Source: an uncultured Eubacteriales bacterium (lineage in GTDB: Bacteria; Bacillota; Clostridia; Lachnospirales; Lachnospiraceae). From it: 64,000 bases of DNA. The translations under genes were made by a program, and so were the position numbers. The stretch spans positions 1 to 64,000 of the forward strand of contig CATOIK010000010.1 in the NCBI GenBank assembly GCA_951800645.1, written 5' to 3'. How positions within the stretch are numbered: the first letter of the stretch is position 1; each line of letters starts with the position of its first letter. A model generated the notes under the pieces. That model had not been told where the DNA came from, did not search any database, and was given only the letters and a program-made list of their open reading frames with translations. Positions 17,392 to 25,245 of the stretch are shown in pieces.

Positions 17392-18168
17392 TTACAGAAG
17401 CGACAGCTTCTGCAGCGCATTGCTTTGGATGATTACTTCGTAATGCTCCCGGAAGTAGGCTTCGGTGGCGGCTTCTGCCCGCACCTTTTCTCCATATTCT
17501 GCAAGGATGTTGCAGAGACGGCTGAAAGCTAAAGTGTCGCAGCCCTGGTTGGAAAGCACCAGATAGTAGTGGCTGGTCTCCGGTTTTTTGTAGAAGGCAG
17601 CGGGGATACCGTCGCACATGGCTGCGGCTGTTTTTGCGGCATCCGCAGCTAGATCCAGGCTTTTAAACCGGTAAATGCGGGTCTGGAGAGTTGGAGTCTT
17701 CTCCTCCTGGGAAGCGTTAGCCAAAGCCGGTTCTGTACCGGCGCCCTGCTCCTTCTGATTTGATGTGGTCTGACTCATGGCCATGCCTAATAAGTCGTTC
17801 TTTAAGAATGACAGAAGGTCGTCAGCGCCTTCTAACAGCTCGCTGGTAATCCCATTGTAAAGTCCTTCCTCATCCTCCGATAAGGGGGCGAATTTGGAAT
17901 AACGAGTATCCAGTTCCTCCGGATCCTCTATCTTGGTGATAACCAGCATGATGCTTTCGTTGGAGAGCGGAATAGCTTCCACCATCAGCGGAATATCCTC
18001 CGCGTCAAATCCCACTTCATTGGAGGCCTTCTGAATCATCTCGCGAAACAGACTGCGCGCTTTCTCACCGCCGTAGGCCAGTTCACCCAGATTCAGATTG
18101 CGGACACTTAAATCGAAACTGGTCAATGTACAGCGTATCTGATTTTCACTGATTCGCTCTATCTTCAT
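17392..18168 (-). CDS. mecA: Adaptor protein MecA
   Basis: 258 residues. The N-terminal MecA domain is evident: MKIERISENQIRCTLTSFDL, LNLGELAYG, ARSLFREMIQKASNEVGFDA and LMVEAIPL. A Gln/Glu-rich linker (about 135-160) is followed by the ClpC-binding alpha/beta domain (RIYRFKSLDLAADAAK, KPETSHYYLVL). MecA delivers substrates to ClpC-ClpP and activates ClpC. Monocistronic on the minus strand with its own promoter. Confidence 0.93.
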   Translation of the reverse strand: MKIERISENQIRCTLTSFDLSVRNLNLGELAYGGEKARSLFREMIQKASNEVGFDAEDIPLMVEAIPLSNESIMLVITKIEDPEELDTRYSKFAPLSEDEEGLYNGITSELLEGADDLLSFLKNDLLGMAMSQTTSNQKEQGAGTEPALANASQEEKTPTLQTRIYRFKSLDLAADAAKTAAAMCDGIPAAFYKKPETSHYYLVLSNQGCDTLAFSRLCNILAEYGEKVRAEAATEAYFREHYEVIIQSNALQKLSLL

Positions 18169-18233
18169 AAGATCACTCCTTTCCTTATAAAAAAATCCAG
18201 GAAAACGGAAAAAGGCTCTGTTTTCCTAATTTA

Positions 18234-18263
18234 ATTATAATATATGATATAGGGAAAATGCAA
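18234..18263 (-). promoter_or_regulatory. Promoter of mecA
   Basis: On the minus strand TTGCAT, 18 bases, TATAAT, about 65 bases before mecA. The leader can form a GGAAAAC / GTTTTCC hairpin (18200-18226). No CtsR operator is evident. Confidence 0.6.
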
Positions 18264-18413
18264 TTACTATGTAAAGTTTTTTCAAAAAGTTAAGAATTGG
18301 CATAGAACAGCAGGCAAACAGACATAAATTCGTGGGGAAGGTGCGTGTCGAACTTTGTCGAACGATTTACCTTGCAATTCCTGGCCGGGATAAGATAAAA
18401 TGGCGATACAGAG

Positions 18414-19994
18414 ATGATATTGGATCTGAGAGGAGGTGGCACAGTCGCAGACACCACTCTGTTCGGAAAATATCAGCTATGCCGGGTATTGGGCCGCGGA
18501 AGAAGCGGAACCGTATATCTGGCAAAGCATAAAGATCTGGAGGAATACCGGGCTATTAAGCAGGTGCCAAAGACCTGCGTAGCCTATAGTCAGTTCCGGA
18601 AGGAAGCGCTGATACTGAAAAGCATCCGCCATCCCGGCATACCCATTGTGTATGACCTGGAGGAAGATGAATCGTACAGCTATCTGATTGAGGAGTACCT
18701 GGAAGGGGATTCCCTGTACACCCTAATTTCTGATATGGGGCATTTTTCAAGGGCAATGACGGTCCGCTATGGGATTCAGATTTGCCATCTGGTTCATATC
18801 TTGCACTCCGCAAGACCAAACCCTATTTTATACCTGGATTTACAGCCAAAGAATCTGTTGTTATGTCACGATGTTGTGAAGCTGATTGATTTCGATCATG
18901 CAGTGCACCTGCGGGACGCGGAGCATTTAACTCTCCGCTATGGAACCGTAGGATGCGCGGCGCCGGAACAGTATACGGAGGATGCTCTGGACGAGCGGAC
19001 AGATATTTATGCCATTGGTGCTGTTCTCTTTTACATGCTGACCGGATGTTATCCCGGAGAAAACCCTGGAGCGTTTTCCGGCTGGAAGGCCTCAGAAATC
19101 AATATTATGGACAGTGTAGACCGAAACCTGATGCGGGTTATTCGCAGATGTCTGAAAACAGACAAAAATAAGCGGTATACATCGGCAGAACAGCTTTGCA
19201 GGGCATTGGAGGAGACAGAAGCTTTCATCCAAAGGAAGAATCGAAGAAAAAGACGGGGCATATTCAGTGAAAATCCAACATCATCTCTGACCATTGCAGT
19301 GGCGGGAAGCCGGCCGGGGGCCGGTGCAACCCATATTGCAGTGGGATTGACTGCATATCTGAGAACATGCGGCATCTCTGCTCTCTATGAAGAAAAGAAT
19401 GAATCCGGCGCTGCAGGAAAACTGGCAGACTGGGCCCAAGCTATGCCGGACAAAACCGGAGTGTGCATGATTCGGGGAATTCCGGTGCGCCCTAAGTATG
19501 GAGACTGCGTCCTGCTTAGGGAACCGGACTACCCGGTGCGGGTATGGGACCTAGGCAATGACTGGCAGAAGCTTTTGCAGGAATCGGCGGAGGCGTTTGT
19601 GCTGGTCTGCGGTGCAAAGCCCTGGGAGCGGGATGCTTCCGGGGAGGCGCTTTCCGCTTTGGCAGGTGTTTCGGGACTTGCATTGGTGTTTAACCATTTT
19701 TGCGGGCGGCTGGTGGCGAAGCTGCCTGGGACAGCCGGGGCGGAAGGCTATTTCCGGATAGGAGAGGATCCAGATCCGTTTGAGCCGGGAAAGGAGGCAA
19801 AGCAGGTTTATGAGGGCTTACTGCGCCTTTGGGGCGGCAGAAAAGGAAGGCGGAGCCTGGCATACGCTGGGGATTATAGGAGCCGGAAGGGGCGTGGGCG
19901 TAACCCATACTGCGGTGTGGGCGGCCAATTATCTGACGGGAGTGCGCCGGGAAAAAACGGCGGTTTTGGAGTGGAACGACCACCAGGATTTTGA
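18414..19994 (+). CDS. Atypical Ser/Thr protein kinase fused to a degenerate ParA/CpaE-like domain
   Basis: 526 residues. Kinase domain about residues 18-280: glycine loop VLGRGRSGTVYLA, lysine in YRAIKQV, helix-C glutamate in FRKEALIL, catalytic loop YLDLQPKNLLL (Asp and Asn kept, HRD changed to YLD, Lys to Gln) and DFD in place of DFG. Then LTIAVAGSRPGAGATHIAVG (about 291-310) starts a MinD/ParA-like domain whose P-loop lacks the Walker lysine. Its final ~47 residues (from about 19850) are Arg/Gly-rich, unlike a protein end, and overlap the next gene in another frame. The start is uncertain: GAGGAGG lies at 18429, downstream of ATG 18414, with no ATG after it. Substrate unknown. Confidence 0.75.
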   Translation: MILDLRGGGTVADTTLFGKYQLCRVLGRGRSGTVYLAKHKDLEEYRAIKQVPKTCVAYSQFRKEALILKSIRHPGIPIVYDLEEDESYSYLIEEYLEGDSLYTLISDMGHFSRAMTVRYGIQICHLVHILHSARPNPILYLDLQPKNLLLCHDVVKLIDFDHAVHLRDAEHLTLRYGTVGCAAPEQYTEDALDERTDIYAIGAVLFYMLTGCYPGENPGAFSGWKASEINIMDSVDRNLMRVIRRCLKTDKNKRYTSAEQLCRALEETEAFIQRKNRRKRRGIFSENPTSSLTIAVAGSRPGAGATHIAVGLTAYLRTCGISALYEEKNESGAAGKLADWAQAMPDKTGVCMIRGIPVRPKYGDCVLLREPDYPVRVWDLGNDWQKLLQESAEAFVLVCGAKPWERDASGEALSALAGVSGLALVFNHFCGRLVAKLPGTAGAEGYFRIGEDPDPFEPGKEAKQVYEGLLRLWGGRKGRRSLAYAGDYRSRKGRGRNPYCGVGGQLSDGSAPGKNGGFGVERPPGF

Positions 19995-20469
19995 GCGGAT
20001 GAGGCAGTTTTGCCGGGCCAGGAAACCGGCGCCAGTCACAGGACAGGCCAGAATTGGAAATAGGACAGACTGTGATGGGGCTGCGTTTTCGTTCCGGGTC
20101 CTGGGTACGGACTATTACGGACAGGCCGACGCTAAAATACTGGCAGATTGCTTAAGCAGGAGTTACAGCCGTATTCTGGTAGATTTTGGGGAAATGACGG
20201 AGACGAGCATGGCAGAGTGCGCCCGGTGTGACAGAAAACTGGTAATCGGCTCTTTGACGGAGTGGAAGACTGGAGTTTTTCTGGAATTGGCGGGGCGGAG
20301 CCTGGAGTGGGATGAAAGCTGGCGCCTGGCTGCAGCTTTTGGAAGCAGCGAGACCAGAAAAGCATGGGAGAAGGCATTTGGAAAAACCTGCTTAAAGATT
20401 CCGTTTTCAGAGGACGCCTATCTGGTGCGCTGGGAGGATATGAAGTTTTTTGGTGTACTGTTTGACTGA
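19810..20469 (+). CDS. ParA/CpaE-like ATPase with degenerate P-loop
   Basis: 219 residues from ATG 19810 (AAAGGAGG 12 bases upstream); the frame is open back to TTG 19780. It begins with HTLGIIGAGRGVGVTH, again a P-loop with no lysine in the usual place, then AVWAANYLTGV and KTAVLEWNDHQDF, as in MinD/CpaE relatives. Later ILVDFGEMTE is the Walker-B-like strand. It overlaps the kinase gene by 185 bases in another frame. Dropping one A near 19848 would fuse the two continuously (RKGGGAWHTLG). So it is either a separate overlapping gene or the third domain of a frameshifted kinase. Confidence 0.7.
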   Translation: MRAYCAFGAAEKEGGAWHTLGIIGAGRGVGVTHTAVWAANYLTGVRREKTAVLEWNDHQDFERMRQFCRARKPAPVTGQARIGNRTDCDGAAFSFRVLGTDYYGQADAKILADCLSRSYSRILVDFGEMTETSMAECARCDRKLVIGSLTEWKTGVFLELAGRSLEWDESWRLAAAFGSSETRKAWEKAFGKTCLKIPFSEDAYLVRWEDMKFFGVLFD

Positions 20470-20564
20470 GAAGGGAGGGCGGCAGGCCGGCAAAGCATCG
20501 GGAAATAATGTGTCACGGCTTTATCTCCCAAAAAGCCGGTTGGCCGCCCGGATGGGAGGCGCAG

Positions 20565-20906
20565 GTGAGAAAGAGAAAACGGCTCGATGCAAAGAGCCGT
20601 AAAGTATATGTTGAGGGGTTAAAGCGCTATCAGTCCAGGGGCGTTCCGGTGCTGATCGACGGAAAAGAAGCAGAGGAAAAGGAGTGGAATAAAATATTTG
20701 AGATTCGTGAAGACGGCGGTTTCTACATGGGGGATTACATTCTGGAGGATGTGCCTGCCGGCGACTCCGAAAAGACCGAAGAAGGAACCGGAACATTCGA
20801 GGATGACGGAAAGGCAGAAAATGGCCGGATTCAGGAAGAAAGCGCGCCTTACGGCGTCAGAAGATGTTTGAAGGAAATTCGGTTTGACATTGTGTATAAC
20901 CGATAA
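20565..20906 (+). CDS. Small conserved-looking protein of unknown function
   Basis: 113 residues from GTG 20565, which has GGGAGG five bases upstream; an in-frame ATG at 20508 lacks such a site. The N-terminus is very basic (KRKRLDAKSRKVYVEGL), the middle reads GVPVLIDGKEAEEKEWNKIF and YMGDYILED, the tail is acidic, and it ends with KEIRFDIVYNR. No family recognised. It lies 95 bases after the second ATPase in the same direction and probably belongs to the kinase transcript. Confidence 0.6.
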   Translation: MRKRKRLDAKSRKVYVEGLKRYQSRGVPVLIDGKEAEEKEWNKIFEIREDGGFYMGDYILEDVPAGDSEKTEEGTGTFEDDGKAENGRIQEESAPYGVRRCLKEIRFDIVYNR

Positions 20907-21022
20907 TGAGGCGCGATGCGCAGATAAGGGGAGGGGCTTGGGAGCGGATTCCTGTTCAGCCGGGAAGCCTAAGCAGGGGCGGGAAATATCATAAAAATGT
21001 AAGACAAGTAAATCCGTTTTTA

Positions 21023-21031
21023 TGGTATAAT
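21023..21031 (+). promoter_or_regulatory. Extended -10 promoter before the GH18 gene
   Basis: TGGTATAAT (21023-21031) is a perfect -10 with a TGn extension; the -35 match is poor. Between it and the gene lies an imperfect inverted repeat (TGTCTGTCGTGC / GCACGAACAGACA, 21043-21071). Confidence 0.5.
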
Positions 21032-21165
21032 AAGAAGAAAAGTGTCTGTCGTGCCTGCACGAACAGACATTTGACGAGAAAACCATCGAGACGGCAGTCG
21101 AGATGGCATGCTTTTTTCATAGACAACAGATGGAAAAGGAATGCAGCAGACAAGGAGATACACAA

Positions 21166-22833
21166 ATGAAAAGACGGATGGTGACGGTGACTACAATCCT
21201 GGCGACAGTGCTGCTTCTGGCAGCTTTGGGCGGCGGTGCGTTCTTATATATGAAGTATTCCCCTTCCAAGGAGCTGGCAAATCAGAGCGCCTGGTATGAT
21301 GCAAGCGGAGATGAGATGGCAGTCCTGCTTAACAGTGAGCAGACAGACGGCATCCAGGGCCGTTTGATAGATGGACAGGCTTACCTGCCCCTTATCTGGG
21401 TGCAGGAAACCTTAAATGAGAAATTTTACTGGGATGAGGCCAATGCCCAGCTAATTTATACTTTGCCGGAGGAAGTTGTCTATGCAGACGCGTCTTCTGT
21501 GGGCAGCAACGGAAAGCCGCTGTTTGTGCAGCAGGAGGACCAGGTGTGGCTGATGACAGAGCTGGTAACTGGTTATACGGATATTCGCATCCGCGCCTAC
21601 AGCGAGGGAGAGGCAAAGCGTATTTTTGTTGACACCCTCTGGGCCCCCCGGCAGATAGCTGTTTTAAAGAAGGATGGCCATGTGCGGATCCGGGGCGGAG
21701 TAAAGAGCGCAATTCTGACAGATGTGGCAGAGGCAGATTCTGTGGAGGTTCTGGAGGAGCTGGAAAAGTGGTCCAGGGTACGGACAGAGGACGGACATGT
21801 AGGCTATATCCAGAGCCGGGTGCTGATTCCGGATGAGACAAAGGTAAGCCCTATCAGCACTTTTGAAGAACCGGTATACACTAATATTTCCCTGGAAGAA
21901 CCTATTGTAATGGTATGGCATCAGGTAACCACAAAGGCAGCCAACGGCGCTTTGGAGGAGCTGATGGCAAACACCAAAGGGGTAAATGTGGTGGCGCCTA
22001 CCTGGTTTATGCTGACGGAAAATGATGGAAGCTATCATTCCCTGACAGACCAGTCTTATGTAGATAAAGTACACGCTATGGGCGCCCAGGTGTGGGCAGT
22101 GGTAGATAACTTTAATATGGGTACGAATGTTCAGTCTGAGGTATTGTTTGCCAGCACCGAAGCCAGAAAGAAGCTGATTGCAAATCTGGTGGCAGAGGTA
22201 AAGCAGTACGGTATCGATGGCATCAATCTGGATATTGAAGGCATCAAGCCGGAGGCTGGCCCCCACTATGTGCAGTTTATCCGGGAACTGTCCGTAGACT
22301 GCCGGAAGAACGGCATTATCCTGTCTGTGGATTCTTATGTACCGTCTGCCTATACTTCTTTCTATAATCGGGCAGAGCAGGGCCGGGTGGCAGACTATGT
22401 GGTTATTATGGGTTACGATGAGCATTATGCCGGAGGAGAGGCTGGCTCCGTGGCGTCTTTAGGCTATGAACGCAAAGGAATTGAGGATACTTTAAAGGAA
22501 GTGCCGAAGGAAAAGGTAATAAGTGCCATTCCCTTCTATACCAGGGTTTGGAAAGAAGAGGCAGACGGCAAGGTGACTTCCAGTGCCATGGGCATTAGCC
22601 GGGCAGCTTCCTGGGTAGAAGAAAATAATGTGGAGCTGTACTGGCAGGAGGAACTGGGCCAGTACTACGGCGAAACCCAAATGGATGGGATTACTTATTC
22701 GGTGTGGCTGGAGGATGAACGCTCCATCGGCCTTAAAATGGATTTGATCCGGGATAAGCACCTGGCCGGCGTAGCCTGCTGGAAGCTGGGCTTTGAACCG
22801 GCGTCTATCTGGGATATTGTGAAGCTGCCGTAA
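21166..22833 (+). CDS. Membrane-anchored GH18 family glycoside hydrolase with SH3 domain
   Basis: 555 residues from ATG 21166 (AAGGAGA upstream). A membrane anchor at about residues 8-27 (TTILATVLLLAALGGGAFLY) is followed by a copper-amine-oxidase-like stalk domain, then an SH3-type domain (about 165-220, VRIRGGVK to GHVGYIQSRVL) and a GH18 barrel. The catalytic motif DGINLDIEG (DxxDxDxE) is intact, with the acid in the final E. This layout matches YaaH/CwlJ-type spore and cell-wall GH18 proteins acting on N-acetylglucosamine linkages in peptidoglycan. Neighbours are also envelope proteins. Confidence 0.88.
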   Translation: MKRRMVTVTTILATVLLLAALGGGAFLYMKYSPSKELANQSAWYDASGDEMAVLLNSEQTDGIQGRLIDGQAYLPLIWVQETLNEKFYWDEANAQLIYTLPEEVVYADASSVGSNGKPLFVQQEDQVWLMTELVTGYTDIRIRAYSEGEAKRIFVDTLWAPRQIAVLKKDGHVRIRGGVKSAILTDVAEADSVEVLEELEKWSRVRTEDGHVGYIQSRVLIPDETKVSPISTFEEPVYTNISLEEPIVMVWHQVTTKAANGALEELMANTKGVNVVAPTWFMLTENDGSYHSLTDQSYVDKVHAMGAQVWAVVDNFNMGTNVQSEVLFASTEARKKLIANLVAEVKQYGIDGINLDIEGIKPEAGPHYVQFIRELSVDCRKNGIILSVDSYVPSAYTSFYNRAEQGRVADYVVIMGYDEHYAGGEAGSVASLGYERKGIEDTLKEVPKEKVISAIPFYTRVWKEEADGKVTSSAMGISRAASWVEENNVELYWQEELGQYYGETQMDGITYSVWLEDERSIGLKMDLIRDKHLAGVACWKLGFEPASIWDIVKLP

Positions 22834-22875
22834 ATCGGAAGCAAAATATACCGGGAAATGGGGAGGACTATGAGG

Positions 22876-24372
22876 ATGCTGAACTGGAAAAAACAGGGAA
22901 AGGGTCGTTTTTTGACTGTAATACTGGCAGCAGGTCTTCTGGCTTCCCTTGCCGGGTGCAGCCGGGAAACGGGTCTGGCGCCGTCGGAAGATGAGTTTGC
23001 AACGCAGCCGGGGATGGAATCTGGGGCGCAAACAGAAAGCGTGCCGGAGGTTCTGCCGAAGCCGCCAGAGCCGCCCCTTGCTCCCTCCTTTTCAGAGGCA
23101 GAAGAAACCGTTGATGAGCCTATACCGGAGGAGACGACTTCTCAGGAGCTGCCGGAGAAGCGGGTAATTGAGAATATTATTATCGGTACAGACATCCATT
23201 ATCTGGCTCCTTCCCTGACAGATGGTGGTCCCCGGTTTCAGGAGATGGTGGAGTACGGAGACGGAAAAGTGGTAACCTACATTTCGGAGATTACCGAGGC
23301 ATTTTTGGACGAGGTAATCAGCCTGCGGCCCAACGCCCTTATTTTAAGCGGAGATTTGACTCTGGACGGAGAAAAGGCCAGCCACGAAGGATTGGCCGGT
23401 CAGCTTTACCGGGTGGAGGAAGCCGGAGTTCCGGTGCTGGTGATTCCAGGAAACCACGACATCAACAACCGGCAGGCGGCCCGTTATGAGGGAACCCAGC
23501 GGCTGCCTGCAGAGTTTACTACGCCGGAGGAGTTTCGGGAGATATACCAGGATTTTGGATATAACGAGGCCATCAGCGAAGACAGTCGAAGCTTAAGCTA
23601 TGTGTATCAGTTGGATGAAAATACCCGGATGCTGATGCTGGACACCTGCCAGTATCGTCCGAAAGGCAAGGTTGGCGGCGCAATTTTAAGCTCTACCTAC
23701 GACTGGATTGAACGGCAGTTGGAGCAGGCTTGGGATGACAGCATGGATATAATTCCGGTGGCCCATCACAATTTGCTGGACCAGAGCGAGATTTATGTGG
23801 ACAACTGTACCATCGAGCATGGGGAGCAGTTGGCAGATCTTCTGGAGGAATGGGATGTGCCCCTTTTCTTAAGCGGCCATCTGCATGTGCAGCACACCAA
23901 ACGGTCTGCGGACAATATGGGGGTCTGGGAAATGGTAACAGCCTCCCTGGCTACGCCGGTCTGTCAGTACGGCGTTTTGGAGTACCGGGAAAACGGAAGC
24001 TTCCAGTACAAAACCTGGGCCCTGGATGTAGAGGGCTGGGCGGCAGAAAAGGGCGTGACAGAGAAGGATTTGCTGGAGTTTGACCGTTTCAAGGAACCCT
24101 TTTTGCGAAAGGTTTTTTACAACCAGTCTATGGCCGCTCTGGAGCTGGTTCCAGAACTGAGCGAAGAACAAAAAAAGCAGATGTCGGAGCTTTATGGGGA
24201 GATGAACTACTACTATTACCAGGGGACTGCTTACCAGATGCGGGATCGGGTAAAGCAAAATCCGGCCTATGGGCTGTGGCTGGAGGAAGGCGCTGCCAGC
24301 GTTCTGGGAGATTATGTGGTATATATTATGGAGGATGCAAAACGAGATTACAACCGGGTGATTGAAGAATAA
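22876..24372 (+). CDS. Lipoprotein metallophosphoesterase (calcineurin-like)
   Basis: 498 residues from ATG 22876 (GGAGG 9 bases upstream; ATGs at 22858 and 22870 are in frame). Signal peptide with lipobox LASLAGC, then a Pro/Glu-rich spacer. The calcineurin-like metal motifs are all present: GTDIHY, LILSGDLTLDG, VIPGNHDINN, VAHHN and SGHLHVQH. It is therefore a surface-anchored phosphatase or phosphodiesterase. The substrate is unknown; outer-surface members act on nucleotides, teichoic acids or phospholipids. It lies 42 bases after the GH18 gene and is probably cotranscribed. Confidence 0.87.
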   Translation: MLNWKKQGKGRFLTVILAAGLLASLAGCSRETGLAPSEDEFATQPGMESGAQTESVPEVLPKPPEPPLAPSFSEAEETVDEPIPEETTSQELPEKRVIENIIIGTDIHYLAPSLTDGGPRFQEMVEYGDGKVVTYISEITEAFLDEVISLRPNALILSGDLTLDGEKASHEGLAGQLYRVEEAGVPVLVIPGNHDINNRQAARYEGTQRLPAEFTTPEEFREIYQDFGYNEAISEDSRSLSYVYQLDENTRMLMLDTCQYRPKGKVGGAILSSTYDWIERQLEQAWDDSMDIIPVAHHNLLDQSEIYVDNCTIEHGEQLADLLEEWDVPLFLSGHLHVQHTKRSADNMGVWEMVTASLATPVCQYGVLEYRENGSFQYKTWALDVEGWAAEKGVTEKDLLEFDRFKEPFLRKVFYNQSMAALELVPELSEEQKKQMSELYGEMNYYYYQGTAYQMRDRVKQNPAYGLWLEEGAASVLGDYVVYIMEDAKRDYNRVIEE

Positions 24373-24442
24373 ACAGGAAGTCTTTTTTGAACCCCTGCCG
24401 GATATATTGAACATATAAGCTGTGAAATGAGGGATTTGGGCA

Positions 24443-25141
24443 GTGGGAGAAGGTCGCAAAGGGGAAATGCTGATGGCAGCTATGCTGCTGCTTTTTGTAT
24501 TTTTAGTTTCCCGCCATGGGGGGATGATGGTATCCGGACGGAATGTGGTGGCCGGAGGAAAGCAGCCGGTGGTAGTGCTGGATTCCGGACATGGAGGCAT
24601 CGATCCCGGAAAAATCGGTGTGGACAAAAGCCAGGAAAAAGACATCAATCTGCAGATAGCACAGAAAGTGAAGGCGTATCTGGAAAATTCCGATGTGGAA
24701 GTGATTATGACCAGGGAAGATGACCTGGGGCTTTATGAGGACGGCGCCAGCAACAAAAAGCGGGAGGATATGCAGAACCGCTGTAAGCTGATAAATGAGA
24801 CGAAGCCGGATGTGGTAGTCAGTATTCATCAGAACAGCTACCACGAGGAGCCCATTTCCGGCGGCCAGGTTTTCTATTACAAGGACTCTGAACAGGGAAA
24901 GCGATTGGCGGAAATTCTGCAGAAGCGGTTTGACTTTGTGCTGGGAGAGAAAAATACCCGGCTAGCCAAACCTAACAGCAGCTATTATCTGTTGCTTCAT
25001 GTCAAGAGCCCTATCGTCATTGTGGAGTGCGGCTTCCTTTCCAACTGGGCCGAGGCTGCCGCGCTGAATTCCGAAGAATACCAGGATAGGCTGGCCTGGA
25101 CGATTCACATGGGGATTATGGAATATTTAAATACCAGGTAG
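24443..25141 (+). CDS. N-acetylmuramoyl-L-alanine amidase, CwlD-like
   Basis: 232 residues from GTG 24443; ATG 24473 with AAGGGGA upstream is a good alternative. A single N-terminal membrane segment (MAAMLLLFVFLVS) precedes an Amidase_3 domain with the zinc ligands in VVLDSGHGGIDPG (His), MTREDD, SIHQNSY (His) and the catalytic glutamate in IVIVECGFLSN. Size and simple layout match CwlD, the amidase that helps make muramic-delta-lactam in the spore cortex. Any of several vegetative amidases of this family would look similar. Confidence 0.85.
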   Translation: MGEGRKGEMLMAAMLLLFVFLVSRHGGMMVSGRNVVAGGKQPVVVLDSGHGGIDPGKIGVDKSQEKDINLQIAQKVKAYLENSDVEVIMTREDDLGLYEDGASNKKREDMQNRCKLINETKPDVVVSIHQNSYHEEPISGGQVFYYKDSEQGKRLAEILQKRFDFVLGEKNTRLAKPNSSYYLLLHVKSPIVIVECGFLSNWAEAAALNSEEYQDRLAWTIHMGIMEYLNTR

Positions 25142-25156
25142 CGTCTTTACATTTTC

Positions 25157-25185
25157 TTGACATCAAATTAACGATATGGTACAGT
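25157..25185 (+). promoter_or_regulatory. Promoter of the flavin reductase lipoprotein
   Basis: TTGACA (25157-25162), 17 bases, TACAGT (25180-25185), about 60 bases before ATG 25246. Confidence 0.7.
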
Positions 25186-25245
25186 AGTGCTTGCTTGTCA
25201 ATGGCAGGCAAGATAATTTATTTTATTCGGGGAGGAATTATATCC

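Noticed and set aside
20132-21086. Minus-strand frames across the second ATPase and the small unknown gene
   Set aside because: No start signals or coherent protein features; the plus-strand genes explain the region.
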